The position numbers and the translations under genes were made by a program. Below are positions 24,167 to 32,713 of a stretch of DNA of 64,000 nucleotides, one piece after another. Location of the stretch: contig NC_020520.1 of the NCBI RefSeq assembly GCF_000348785.1, positions 4,766,182 through 4,830,181 on the forward strand. Reading direction: 5' to 3'. Positions within the stretch are counted from its first letter, which is position 1, and each line of letters opens with the position of its first letter. The notes under the pieces are model-generated. The model had not been told where the DNA came from, ran no database searches, and worked only from the letters and a program-made list of their open reading frames with translations. The DNA comes from Ilumatobacter coccineus YM16-304 (GTDB lineage: Bacteria; Actinomycetota; Acidimicrobiia; Acidimicrobiales; Ilumatobacteraceae).

Positions 24167-25288
24167 CTATCTCGGCAGCTGTGCCCGGACCGTCCAACCG
24201 CCCGGGGCACTCGGCCCGGCGTGGAGAACCCCGCCGAGGAGTGCGACCCGCTCGCTCATCCCGATCAGTCCGTACCCCGATCGGGCGCTCACACTCGACG
24301 TGTCGCCGTCGTCGACGACGGTGAGCGTCACGTCACGCGACGTCGCCTCTAGGGCAACGGTCACCAGCGACGCGTTGCGAGCGTGGCGCAGCGCGTTCGT
24401 CACCGATTCCTGTGCGATGCGGTACAGCGCCGACGCAACGATGGGGGCGACGTCGGACGCGTCACCTTCGACACGCACGACGACCGCGGTACCGGCGGTC
24501 GAGCGCTCGGCGAGCAGTTCGAGCTCGGCGAGGCGCGGCTGCCCGTCCGAGTTCGCTGACGTCGTGTCGTCACGCAACACCGACACCATCGACCGCATCT
24601 CGGTGAGCGTTCGCGTCGCTTCGTCGGCGATCACCTGCAACGCCTCGGCGGCGCCGGTCAACGAGCCCGAGTCGACCTCGACCAGGCCGGCTCTCGCCTG
24701 TACCGAGATGGCCGAGACGTGGTGCGCGACCGTGTCGTGGAGCTCGCGGGCGATCTGCTGACGCTCGTGCGACTTCGCGCGCTCGACGTGCTGGTCGCGT
24801 GTGGCTCGTCGGTATCGGATCGACGAGCCGAGCACCGCGACGAACAGGAGCAGCGCCGCCCCGCCGACGATGTCGCCCGCTCCGGTGTAGTCGACGACCG
24901 ACGACGAGGCAATCGACGCGGCCATCGCGATCAGGCCGAGTGCGGCGTGGGTGGCAGACGCCCAACGGAACAGCGCGAACGCCAGCACGAGCAGCACCGA
25001 TGCGCTGTACAGCACGAACGGGTCGCGTCCGCCGATCAGGGTTGCGACATCGATCACGACCATGCCGCCGAAGCCGAACACGACCACTTCGAGTGGGTGC
25101 TGCCGGCGAACCATCACGGCGTACGCCAACGCCAGACCGAACACGGGACCGAGCACCGGCCACACGAGATCGGTTCGGAACACGGCTTCGGCCAGCGAAC
25201 CGAGCGCAACGAGCGCGGCGAGCGCAACGTCTCGCCAACTCCTGGCGGGACGTTCGGTGATGGCGGGCTCGGCCCAGAGAGAGGTCAT
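24167..25288 (-). CDS. NarL-family sensor histidine kinase
   Basis: This 373-residue sensor has four or more membrane helices in the first 160 residues. The dimerisation/phosphoacceptor motif ERQQIARELHDTVAHHVS (HisKA_3) follows. The ATPase domain has RIAQESVTNALRHA (N box) and SGYGLIGMSERVALLGG (G boxes). The start MTSLWAEPA is the first that places the helices properly. It forms an operon with the response regulator. The small extracytoplasmic loops suggest sensing within or near the membrane. Confidence 0.93.
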   Translation of the reverse strand: MTSLWAEPAITERPARSWRDVALAALVALGSLAEAVFRTDLVWPVLGPVFGLALAYAVMVRRQHPLEVVVFGFGGMVVIDVATLIGGRDPFVLYSASVLLVLAFALFRWASATHAALGLIAMAASIASSSVVDYTGAGDIVGGAALLLFVAVLGSSIRYRRATRDQHVERAKSHERQQIARELHDTVAHHVSAISVQARAGLVEVDSGSLTGAAEALQVIADEATRTLTEMRSMVSVLRDDTTSANSDGQPRLAELELLAERSTAGTAVVVRVEGDASDVAPIVASALYRIAQESVTNALRHARNASLVTVALEATSRDVTLTVVDDGDTSSVSARSGYGLIGMSERVALLGGVLHAGPSAPGGWTVRAQLPR

Positions 25289-25357
25289 GGAATTCGGCAC
25301 CGACCCAACGGTAGGGATCGGGCATGCACGACCGACCCGACATTCGGCTCGTTCTGT

Positions 25358-25375
25358 CCTGCCCGATCGGACAGG
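25358..25375. promoter_or_regulatory. Near-palindrome upstream of the histidine kinase gene
   Basis: CCTGCCCGATCGGACAGG is palindromic except for one pair. It lies 70 bases upstream of the kinase start and about 100 bases before the rightward membrane protein gene. It is a candidate binding site of the response regulator; there is no independent support. Confidence 0.35.
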
Positions 25376-25475
25376 TGAGGTCTGGCCGAAGGCTCGGCGC
25401 CGCTGCCGACCGAGCCGACGACGATGAGCCACCGATCGCAGGTCGATCGCGCGAACCGAGCCACGAGGAGCACCC

Positions 25476-25949
25476 ATGCCCACCCACACGACACCATCAG
25501 ACCCCGACACGAACGCCGGCCGAGCCGAGCTTCGCGACACGCGGGTCGACGTCAAGATCGTGCTGTCGGGGCTGTGGGTGGCGATGCTCTTCCTGTTCGC
25601 GTACGTCGACATCTTCGGCTTCTTCCGCGCCGACGTGATCGAGGGGGCGTTGGCCGGTGAGGTCCCCGGACCGGGCATCACGATCAACCAGGCCTTCCTC
25701 GCCGGAGCGACCGGCTACATCGTGATCCCGAGCCTGATGGTGGTGGCATCGTTGATGCTGCGGGCCACGGTCAACCGACGGCTGAACATCGGCGTCAGCC
25801 TCGTCTACGCCGCGTCGATCGCGGTGACCTGCATCGGCGAGAGCTGGATCTACTACCTCATGGGCAGCACGGTCGAGGTCGCGCTGTTGCTGTTGGCCGC
25901 GCGCACCGCATGGCGCTGGCCGACCGACGACCGTGTGCCGGTGCGGTGA
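25476..25949 (+). CDS. Four-helix membrane protein (DUF6326-like)
   Basis: This 157-residue protein has four hydrophobic segments: VLSGLWVAMLFLFAYVDIF, ATGYIVIPSLMVVASLML, IGVSLVYAASIAVTCIGE and TVEVALLLLAARTAW. The DVKIVLSGLWVAMLFLFAYVD start resembles the DUF6326 family, from memory. The function is unknown. Its stop codon abuts the stop of the convergent TetR gene. Confidence 0.75.
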   Translation: MPTHTTPSDPDTNAGRAELRDTRVDVKIVLSGLWVAMLFLFAYVDIFGFFRADVIEGALAGEVPGPGITINQAFLAGATGYIVIPSLMVVASLMLRATVNRRLNIGVSLVYAASIAVTCIGESWIYYLMGSTVEVALLLLAARTAWRWPTDDRVPVR

Positions 25950-26582
25950 TCACTCCGACAGCGGCGTGGAGCCTCCGGTGGTGACCACCGCGTCCAACAG
26001 GAAGTCGAGCATCTGGCCGCTGAGCTGCGCCGAGGGAGTGACCTCGTAGATGTCGGCGTTGACCGCCAGGCCGAGTGAGCCGTGCATCGCCGCCCACAGC
26101 AACTCCGCGACACGGTCGGGCTCGCCACTCACGAGGCGGCCGGCATCGTGCAGATCGACGAGCGTCGTTCGAAGGGTTCGGTAGAGCGGGAGTTCGTCGA
26201 GCGGTTGCGGGTCGGGCTCCAGGTCGCCCGGCCGTCGGACGTGGAGCAACACACCGCGATGCACATCGGGGTTCTCGATGACGAAGTCGCGGTAGAAGGT
26301 GAGGATGGCGCGGAGTCGCTGGGCCGGATCGTCGACGCTGGCGGCGATCTTCTCGATCACGTCGCCCGCCACCTGGATCGGCCCCAACCAGAGCGAGCGG
26401 ACGAGATCGATGTGGTTTCGGAAGTACTTGTAGATGGTGCCCTGAGCCAGCCCGGCCTGCTCCGCGACGCGCCGGACGGTGACCGCGTCGATGCCGCCCT
26501 CGTCGTAGACGTGGCGCGCCGCGTCACGGATGCGTTGCCGCTGTGCTGCTCGTTGCGCTGCCGTTGCTACCGGTCGTGCCAT
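25950..26582 (-). CDS. TetR-family transcriptional regulator
   Basis: This 210-residue regulator has its helix-turn-helix at residues about 15-60: QRIRDAARHVYDEGGIDAVTVRRVAEQAGLAQGTIYKYF, read in two blocks. A variable ligand-binding C-terminal domain follows. The start at MARPVATAA gives the usual short basic N-terminus. It is divergent from the amidohydrolase gene and a perfect 13-base palindrome lies between them, so it probably controls that gene and itself. Confidence 0.92.
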   Translation of the reverse strand: MARPVATAAQRAAQRQRIRDAARHVYDEGGIDAVTVRRVAEQAGLAQGTIYKYFRNHIDLVRSLWLGPIQVAGDVIEKIAASVDDPAQRLRAILTFYRDFVIENPDVHRGVLLHVRRPGDLEPDPQPLDELPLYRTLRTTLVDLHDAGRLVSGEPDRVAELLWAAMHGSLGLAVNADIYEVTPSAQLSGQMLDFLLDAVVTTGGSTPLSE

Positions 26583-26737
26583 GGGACGTCGGACTCGTTC
26601 GTGGGTCGGGTTTCGTGATCGTGAGTCAGTTAACCACGCTCGCCGAGTCGCCATCAAACACGGTGCTCTCAACGTCGCTGCGCTGGGCTCGACGCCTCCT
26701 TCGCGGGCCGTCAAGCGACCAGGTGAGCGCTGTTGTG

Positions 26738-26750
26738 TGAACGTCGTTCA
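26738..26750. promoter_or_regulatory. Palindrome between the TetR and amidohydrolase genes
   Basis: TGAACGTCGTTCA is a perfect palindrome around its central T, 85 bases upstream of the amidohydrolase start. It is a likely TetR operator by position and symmetry. Confidence 0.5.
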
Positions 26751-26834
26751 TTTAATGATCTAGAGTGACCGCAGCATCCCTCCCCACACGACCAGCACCG
26801 CCAACACCACCACCAACACCGACATGGAGTACTC

Positions 26835-28016
26835 ATGACCTTGCTCGACGATCCCCGACCGATCTCGGCCGATTCTCATGCGGTCGAGACCGCCGAGACG
26901 TACGAAGGACTGGCCGAGAAGTTCGGCGACGATGCGCCGCGAGTGGTGCACAAGGGTGAGCAGGGCGACTACATCGAGATCCCGAATCAGCCGAGGCGAT
27001 CTCGCAACGTCGCGGTGATGTGCCTCGCCGGCACTCGCCTCGACTACGCCACGCCGCTGCCGCGCGAGCACGCCACGAAGCCCGGCACCGGATCGATCAG
27101 CGATCCCGAAGTCCAGGCGTACTTCACCGGCGGGTACGCGGCGATGCGCCCCGGCCTGCGCGACGGGGCGCGACGCCCCGACGATCAAGACATCGACGGC
27201 ATCTCCGCCGAGGTCCTCTACCCCGGCTGGTTCCCCATGTTCAGCCTCCCCGACCTCGAGCTGCTCATCGCCACGCAACGCAACTACAACGACTGGATGG
27301 CCGATCAGCAGGTCAAGTCCGGTGGCCGCCTCGTCGGACTCGCCGCGCTGCCCGTCCAAGACCCGGAAGCTGCACTGGCCGAACTGCATCGCGCGATCGA
27401 TCTCGGATTCAAGGGCATCGTCATCCCGAGCAACGCGCCGCGAGATCGCAAGTACAGCGACGCTGACTACGACCCGATGTGGTCGCTCGCCGAGGAGGCC
27501 GGCATGCCGATCGGGTTCCACGTCGCCTGCATGTCGCACGTGCCCGACTGGCTCAAGGCCATGGGGTCACGTGACCCGGTCGTCCAGTACGCCGGCTCTC
27601 CGACACTCATCCACGACACGATGGTCGAGCTGATGGTCCGCGGCGTGTGCGCGAAGTTCCCGCGGCTCCGGTTCGTGTTGGCGGAGTTCAACGCCGGTTG
27701 GGTCGCCCACTGGCTCGACAAGGCCCAGCAAGGGTGGGCACGTGAGTTCGCCAAAGACGACTCGATCGGCCGGCCCGTCGACCTGCTCGAAGTGTGGAAG
27801 CGACAGTTCTTCGCGACGATCGAAGACGACACCGCTGCGCTCGGCACACGCGAGATGATCGGGGAAGAGACGTTGCTGTGGGGGTCCGACTACCCGCACA
27901 CCGACTCGACATGGCCGTGCTCGACCCAGGTGCTCGACGAGATGTTCGAGACGTACTCGCCTGCATCCCGAGACAAGATCACCCGCACGAACGTCGCCGA
28001 CCTCTACTCCCTGTAG
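26835..28016 (+). CDS. Amidohydrolase family 2 (ACMSD-like) protein
   Basis: This 393-residue TIM-barrel metal-dependent hydrolase or decarboxylase starts after GGAG plus 5 bases. Candidate metal ligands are in SADSHAVE (a D-x-H in place of H-x-H), GFHVACMSH and the C-terminal GSDYPHTDS. The core has LAALPVQDPEAALAELHRAIDLGFKG. Relatives decarboxylate aromatic acids or hydrolyse cyclic compounds. It stands alone next to its TetR regulator. The substrate is not evident. Confidence 0.9.
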   Translation: MTLLDDPRPISADSHAVETAETYEGLAEKFGDDAPRVVHKGEQGDYIEIPNQPRRSRNVAVMCLAGTRLDYATPLPREHATKPGTGSISDPEVQAYFTGGYAAMRPGLRDGARRPDDQDIDGISAEVLYPGWFPMFSLPDLELLIATQRNYNDWMADQQVKSGGRLVGLAALPVQDPEAALAELHRAIDLGFKGIVIPSNAPRDRKYSDADYDPMWSLAEEAGMPIGFHVACMSHVPDWLKAMGSRDPVVQYAGSPTLIHDTMVELMVRGVCAKFPRLRFVLAEFNAGWVAHWLDKAQQGWAREFAKDDSIGRPVDLLEVWKRQFFATIEDDTAALGTREMIGEETLLWGSDYPHTDSTWPCSTQVLDEMFETYSPASRDKITRTNVADLYSL

Positions 28017-28035
28017 CCCGCGCCGACGGTCGTTG

Positions 28036-28051
28036 GCGCCGAACTCGGCGC
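28036..28051 (+). terminator. Short GC-rich hairpin after the amidohydrolase gene
   Basis: GCGCCG and CGGCGC flank a four-base loop, 20 bases after the stop codon. There is no T tract, so this is weak evidence. Confidence 0.35.
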
Positions 28052-28085
28052 GGCGCGAGTCGGCCGGCCTGGCAATCTGGTTCGC

Positions 28086-28664
28086 GTGACGATCGACGTC
28101 GAGTACGGCTCACCACTGCCGCCCATCGAGATCGTCGGCGATCGATACCGACTGCGATCGTTTCGATCCGACGACCTGCACCTCGTCGAGGAGGCATCGC
28201 GCGATGACCTCATCCCCCTGATCACGACGGTGCCCAGGACGTGGACGCCACAGGAAGGTATGGCGTTCATCGATCGCCAGCACTCCCGGCAGTCCGGAGG
28301 AGCAGGGTGGTCACTCGCCATCGCCCACCGCGACTCCGATCGAGCCATCGGCCAGATCGGACTCTGGATCTCCCATCTCCACAAGGGCCGAGCCGAGATC
28401 GGATACTGGATCGCCGCTTCTGGGCGTGGGCGCGGCGCGGCATCCCGAGCTGTCGAGGCGTTGAGCATCTGGGCCTTCGACCACCTCGACGTCGACCGAC
28501 TCGGACTCTTCATCGAGCCGTCGAACACCGCATCCATCGCGACCGCCGAGCGTGCCGGCTACCGACGCGACGGCCTGCTGCGCAGTTGGGAACGCGTCGG
28601 TGGAACCCCGCGAGACATGTGGTCGTACGCCCGAACCCGATCCGATCAGACGGGCGAGCTGTGA
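28086..28664 (+). CDS. GNAT acetyltransferase, RimJ/RimL-like
   Basis: This 192-residue N-acetyltransferase starts at GTG. The acetyl-CoA-binding region includes AEIGYWIAASGRGRGAASRAVEALSIWAF (two blocks; loop R/G-x-x-G-x-G/A). LGLFIEPSNTASIATAERAGYRRDG is the typical RimJ/RimL C-terminal segment. Possible targets are protein N-termini or small amines. It has no clear operon partner. Confidence 0.9.
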   Translation: MTIDVEYGSPLPPIEIVGDRYRLRSFRSDDLHLVEEASRDDLIPLITTVPRTWTPQEGMAFIDRQHSRQSGGAGWSLAIAHRDSDRAIGQIGLWISHLHKGRAEIGYWIAASGRGRGAASRAVEALSIWAFDHLDVDRLGLFIEPSNTASIATAERAGYRRDGLLRSWERVGGTPRDMWSYARTRSDQTGEL

Positions 28665-28788
28665 TCACAGCCGGCGACCGCGCCACGAGCATCCCGTGCC
28701 TGGCCGGAAGTGCCGTCCGGTTCAGCGCGGCCGCACCGGTCGCAGATGTGCAAGGGTTTGGCACACACGACGACCGAGGAGAAATCGC

Positions 28789-29616
28789 ATGAGCGGACGA
28801 GCGACGGCGCGAACGATCATCACCACGGGCGCCAACTCGGGCATCGGTCTCGCAACGGTGATCGAAGCGGCTCACCGCGGACATCGCTCGATCGGCACGG
28901 TGCGGTCGGACGAGAAGGCGGAGGCCGTACACGCGGCTGCGGACGAAGCAGGCGTCACGGTCGAGACGGCGCTGCTCGATGTGACCGACGAGGCGGCGGG
29001 GGTTGCGGTCGTCGACGAGTACCGCCCCGACGCTCTGGTCAACAACGCTGGCTTCGCGATCACCGGCGCCATCGAAGACGTCTCCGACGACGAGGCCCGC
29101 TTCGCATTCGAGACGATGGTGTTGGCGCCGATGCGCTTGGCTCGCCTCGCGGTGCCGCACATGCGTGATCGCGAGTGGGGCCGAATCGTGAACGTGTCGT
29201 CGATCTACGGTCGAACGACGACCCCGTTGACCGGTTGGTATCGAGGATGCAAGCACGCCCTCGAAGGGCTCTCGGACGCGCTGCGGATGGAAGTCGCCCG
29301 GGATGGGATCAAGGTCGTGCTCGTCGAGCCCGGTGGCGTGAAGACCGCGATCTGGGAAGAGACCGAACGGGAGGTCGAACGGCGTTCGGGGTCACGATTC
29401 GACGAGAACTATCGGCGCTCTCTGGCGAGCACGCGTCTCTGGCAACCGATCATGATCGAGTCGAAGCAGTGCGCCGACGTGATCGTCGACACGATCGAGG
29501 GAAACCCGCGCGCTCGATACCGGGTGGGGCTCGATGCCCAGGCGCTCGGCCTCACCGAGAACCTCGTTCCGACGTTCGTCCGGGATCGAATCGCACGCAT
29601 CACGTTCGGGCTCTGA
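28789..29616 (+). CDS. Short-chain dehydrogenase/reductase
   Basis: This 275-residue SDR has the NAD(P)-binding TGANSGIG at about residues 13-20 and the NNAG motif in VNNAGFAITG. The catalytic serine is in NVSSIYG and the catalytic pair in YRGCK (Y-x3-K). AGGAG lies 8 bases before the ATG. It is a classical SDR; the alcohol or ketone substrate cannot be inferred. A weak hairpin follows at 29639-29655. Confidence 0.92.
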   Translation: MSGRATARTIITTGANSGIGLATVIEAAHRGHRSIGTVRSDEKAEAVHAAADEAGVTVETALLDVTDEAAGVAVVDEYRPDALVNNAGFAITGAIEDVSDDEARFAFETMVLAPMRLARLAVPHMRDREWGRIVNVSSIYGRTTTPLTGWYRGCKHALEGLSDALRMEVARDGIKVVLVEPGGVKTAIWEETEREVERRSGSRFDENYRRSLASTRLWQPIMIESKQCADVIVDTIEGNPRARYRVGLDAQALGLTENLVPTFVRDRIARITFGL

Positions 29617-29638
29617 CGCCCGACGCCCGGGAACGCGA

Positions 29639-29655
29639 CCGGTCGAGTAGACCGG
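29639..29655 (+). terminator. Weak hairpin after the SDR gene
   Basis: CCGGTC and GACCGG flank a five-base loop, 22 bases after the stop. The stem is short and lacks a T tract. Confidence 0.3.
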
Positions 29656-29730
29656 AATGAGCCCAAGGGCGGGGCTGTCGAAAGGGCGTCGAGTGCGTCG
29701 GCACAGCACGCGATCTCGGGACATCTCCGC

Positions 29731-30639
29731 TCAGGAGTAGCCGTTCACCTCGTAGAACGACCTGAGCTGGTTCTCGAAACGGGCCGGAACGTCGAGCCAA
29801 GGAAGGTGACCACACTCTGGCCAGAATTCGACCGTCGCGTCGGGGTAGCGCTCGACGACGAGCTGCGTGTGTTCTCCGTAGATGTCGTTCTCACCGAACA
29901 TGACGAAGAACGGGAACGTGGCCTGGGGAAGAACCGCGTCGAGGAAGTCGGTTGGCAGTGACGCCGCGGACGCCCGAGTCGCGAACGTCGTCTGCTGTCC
30001 GATTCCCGCGAGCAACGACCTGTCTGCAGGCAGCGCGCTGTCGGGGTTCTGGTAGTTCAACCAGACCTGCGCGTACATCTTCTGCAGGCTTCGCTGACCG
30101 ACGCGCAGGATGCGGCCAAGCAGCGAACGCAGACCCATCATCGCAAATGCCCCCGAGCTGCACCGCTTCTTGCTGTACGCCATGACGTCTCGTTCCATCG
30201 CCACCCAATCGTCACCCACGCCGGGCGTCGGACTGCACAAGAAGAGACTCGCAACCGAGCCGAGGTGCGCGGTGGCATACAGCTGGGCGAGCATGCCACC
30301 CCACGAATGCCCGAACAGGTGGAGTTGCTCGACACCCAGATGCTCACGCAACTGCTCGAGGTCCGCGACGTGGGCACCGGTGCTGTAGTCGCCGTCGGTC
30401 ACGGTCGAGCCGCCCGTGCCCCGCTGGTCGTACGTCACGACACGCCGTCCTGGCACGAGTTCGGCGATCTCTCCGAGGTAGTCCGGCATCCCCGGGCCCC
30501 CTGACAAGAACACGATCGGCGTTCCGTCCCCTCCGGAGTCCCGTACCGACAGTCGAGCACCCGTGGTCGATACGACGACCGGCACGATGTCGCGGAGGCT
30601 GGCTCCACTGATTGGTGATGTCGAGCGTTGAGATGCCAT
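29731..30639 (-). CDS. Alpha/beta hydrolase, proline iminopeptidase-like
   Basis: This 302-residue serine hydrolase has the oxyanion motif SGGPGMPDYL (HGGPG-like). YDQRGTGGST follows, then the nucleophile elbow FGHSWGGMLA. A late acid and histidine lie in GENDIYGEH and PECGHLPWLD. The HGGPG-like loop and YDQRG suggest the S33 iminopeptidase group, though many relatives are esterases or lactonases. It is 113 bases downstream of the MarR gene on the same strand, and three tandem 16-base repeats lie in that gap. Confidence 0.9.
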   Translation of the reverse strand: MASQRSTSPISGASLRDIVPVVVSTTGARLSVRDSGGDGTPIVFLSGGPGMPDYLGEIAELVPGRRVVTYDQRGTGGSTVTDGDYSTGAHVADLEQLREHLGVEQLHLFGHSWGGMLAQLYATAHLGSVASLFLCSPTPGVGDDWVAMERDVMAYSKKRCSSGAFAMMGLRSLLGRILRVGQRSLQKMYAQVWLNYQNPDSALPADRSLLAGIGQQTTFATRASAASLPTDFLDAVLPQATFPFFVMFGENDIYGEHTQLVVERYPDATVEFWPECGHLPWLDVPARFENQLRSFYEVNGYS

Positions 30640-30692
30640 TGCTGATTCGTCCTTGGTTCGATGGTGCTGTCGGGTTGTTGGTCGAGAGTCGG

Positions 30693-30740
30693 CGATGAAG
30701 GACGTTGACGATGAACGTCGTCGGCGATGAACGTCGTCGA
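30693..30740. repeat. Three tandem 16-bp repeats upstream of the alpha/beta hydrolase gene
   Basis: The units are CGATGAAGGACGTTGA, CGATGAACGTCGTCGG and CGATGAACGTCGTCGA, directly adjacent. The last two differ at one base. They lie 54-101 bases upstream of the hydrolase start, a position suited to a regulator or to slippage. Confidence 0.7.
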
Positions 30741-30752
30741 CGGATCCCGCCA

Positions 30753-31226
30753 TCATCTCGCCGCGATCGCGTCGATGATTCGGCGAAGCTCGAGGAGTTG
30801 GACATGAACGTTCGGCCCGTCCTTGCCGAGCGCTTCGTCGACCGCAGCCAGCGTTGGTTGAAACAACTCGCCAGCAGCGCGGTGCGCTGTGCGGCCTTCC
30901 GGCGTGAGGACGAGACGATAGGAACGGCGATCCTCGGTACTTGGAACCCGATCGATGTGGCCCCGCTTCTCGAACCGCTTGACATAGCTCGACACCGTGG
31001 TCGCCGGCGCCGACATCCAATGAGAGAGCTCGGACGGGGTCATGCCGTCGCCCATCGAGAGGACGGAGTAGATCGCGAACTCATCGGCGTCGAGACCCGT
31101 TGGTTTGATCGCGTCGTCGATGAGTGAATGAACCGCTCGCGACACCAGCCAGGTGTCGAACAGGACGTTGCCGAGGCCCGAGCCGCTCGCGCCAGCGGTG
31201 TCGGGAGTGGTGGGCGGGTTGCTCAT
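30753..31226 (-). CDS. MarR-family transcriptional regulator
   Basis: This 157-residue winged-helix regulator has recognition region MTPSELSHWMSAPATTVSSYVKRFEKRGHIDRVPSTEDRR (two blocks), the D-x-R wing tip and an all-helical dimer interface. Its start overlaps the stop of the membrane protein gene by 4 bases. It is co-transcribed with that gene from a promoter covered by a perfect 12-base inverted repeat, so it most likely represses its own operon. Confidence 0.92.
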   Translation of the reverse strand: MSNPPTTPDTAGASGSGLGNVLFDTWLVSRAVHSLIDDAIKPTGLDADEFAIYSVLSMGDGMTPSELSHWMSAPATTVSSYVKRFEKRGHIDRVPSTEDRRSYRLVLTPEGRTAHRAAGELFQPTLAAVDEALGKDGPNVHVQLLELRRIIDAIAAR

Positions 31227-31948
31227 CGACGTGCACCTGCGCCGACGTGGGCAGATTCCCGATGACCGACCACGTCGCCGTGGTGCAGGTCTTGGTGGAG
31301 GTCACGGTGCAGGTCACGGTGGCGGTCGGCCTTGCGGGCACCGATCAGGCGACGGAGGCGTCTTGCTACGAGGACGACCAGGGCTCCGATGAGCACGAGG
31401 CCACTGATCCAGTAGGTCGCGGTTTTCGCGGTCCCGGCGAGACCGAGGAGCGAGTTCGTCGATGCGTCGCCGGGGTAGCTCGTGAGCGCGATCCACGCAA
31501 AGGTGTTCTCGAGGTAGTCGAACCCGGCACCCACGAAGGGAAGTGCGACCGCTCGTGAGACCCAGCGGCTGCTCGATGAGATCTTGGCGAGGCTGAGCGC
31601 CAGCGATGAAGCGACGAAGAGGCCATACACGGCGGGATAGAACAGATCAGCGATCTGCATGTTTCGATAGGCCGCTCTCCCCTCCGCACCGCAGGCATCG
31701 AGGAATCCCGAGACGTCGTCACCGGTGGTGAAGTTCTGGACGTCGGGTGGCGCCTGTCCACAGACGGATTCCACTTCGGAGATCGAGAATGGTGCCGACG
31801 ACTGGAAGAAGATCGCCGCGAACACGACGAACACCGCCGCACTCGGGATCCAGAATCGCCGAGATCCGAGTGAACGCACCATCGAGTCAGTGCGAGCGTG
31901 TTGGGTCCTGCCACCAGGCTGATCCGGCGGGTGTGATGAAGAAGTCAT
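31223..31948 (-). CDS. Membrane protein with a His-rich C-terminal tail
   Basis: This 241-residue protein has four or five hydrophobic segments: IPSAAVFVVFAAIFFQSS, IADLFYPAVYGLFVASSLAL, AVALPFVGAGFDYLENTFAW and WISGLVLIGALVVLVARRL. Two cysteines lie in the first extracytoplasmic loop. The last 35 residues contain HRDLHRDLHQDLHHGDVVGH, a repeat that could bind metal. I do not recognise the family. It is the first gene of the MarR operon and its natural inducer is unknown. Confidence 0.8.
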   Translation of the reverse strand: MTSSSHPPDQPGGRTQHARTDSMVRSLGSRRFWIPSAAVFVVFAAIFFQSSAPFSISEVESVCGQAPPDVQNFTTGDDVSGFLDACGAEGRAAYRNMQIADLFYPAVYGLFVASSLALSLAKISSSSRWVSRAVALPFVGAGFDYLENTFAWIALTSYPGDASTNSLLGLAGTAKTATYWISGLVLIGALVVLVARRLRRLIGARKADRHRDLHRDLHQDLHHGDVVGHRESAHVGAGARR

Positions 31949-31970
31949 GGTCGCGTTCCCTTCGATATAA

Positions 31971-32002
31971 TGCGATGTCGTAGTATCTAATACGACATCG
32001 CA
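31971..32002. promoter_or_regulatory. Perfect 12-bp inverted repeat operator of the MarR operon
   Basis: TGCGATGTCGTA (31971-31982) and TACGACATCGCA (31991-32002) are exact reverse complements separated by GTATCTAA. The site is 23 bases upstream of the first start codon and fits a MarR dimer binding site covering the promoter. Confidence 0.85.
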
Positions 32003-32077
32003 GTACATGTCAAGGGGAAGTCACACAGCTCGAGCCCATCTCCGAGCGCTCGGAACGTGCCGTCGCCGGATGATGCG

Positions 32078-32356
32078 TCAACTCGTTCGGGTGGACTCAC
32101 GACCTGTTCTCGGGTTCGCGAGAAAGACGACGAGTCCGTGGACGGCGAGACCCAGGCTCCATCCGATCAGGGCCCAGGCGGACCACCAGGCCGACCACTG
32201 ACCGGCGATGCCAGCAGCGAGATTCGTGGCGAGGTTCACGGCGAAGATGAGCACCATCGTCGCGACGAACACTCCGGCATGAACCTGAAACGCACGGACT
32301 TGGTGCGCGTGGTCGCTGGTCGTGTGCGTCGGGTCGATCTGGTCGTGGGTTTCCAT
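32078..32356 (-). CDS. 2TM-domain small membrane protein
   Basis: This 92-residue protein has a His-containing N-terminus and two hydrophobic segments, AGVFVATMVLIFAVNLATNLAAG and WSAWALIGWSLGLAVHGLVVFLA. It matches the 2TM domain family often found next to small helix-turn-helix regulators. The function is unknown. It lies downstream of the XRE gene on the same strand. Confidence 0.8.
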   Translation of the reverse strand: METHDQIDPTHTTSDHAHQVRAFQVHAGVFVATMVLIFAVNLATNLAAGIAGQWSAWWSAWALIGWSLGLAVHGLVVFLANPRTGRESTRTS

Positions 32357-32476
32357 GGGGTTGCCTTTCGTTGGGTGACGATCACCGGGTTTCGGCGAGC
32401 GTGAAGTGTGGAGCCGGCGTTCGGTCGGCTGGTTGCCGACGAACCGACCGAGCGTGCCGGACGAGGGCCGGCCAGG

Positions 32477-32713
32477 TCAGACTCGTGAGGTGACGGAGCC
32501 GTCGGTTTGACCGAGGTCGTCGTCATCAGGGGTGAACAGTTCTTCGATGGTGGTCGAGAAGACTCGGGCGAGGCGGAACGCCAGCGGGAGGCTGGGGTCG
32601 TAGCGGCCCTTCTCCAGTGCGTTGACGGTCTGGCGGCTGACGCCGAGTCGGTCGGCGAGGTGGGCCTGGCTCCAGCCGCTGACGGCTCGGAGCTCTTTCA
32701 GTCGGTTCTCCAT
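32477..32713 (-). CDS. Small XRE-family regulator
   Basis: This 78-residue protein is nearly all helix-turn-helix: LKELRAVSGWSQAHLADRLGVSRQTVNALEKGRYDPSL, followed by RLARVFSTTIEELFT. It is of the compact type common in operons with small membrane proteins. Its ATG shares one base with the stop of the preceding gene. Confidence 0.9.
   Translation of the reverse strand: MENRLKELRAVSGWSQAHLADRLGVSRQTVNALEKGRYDPSLPLAFRLARVFSTTIEELFTPDDDDLGQTDGSVTSRV

Noticed and set aside
31966..31971. TATAAT on the plus strand near the MarR operator
   Set aside because: It points away from the operon and no gene on that strand starts nearby.
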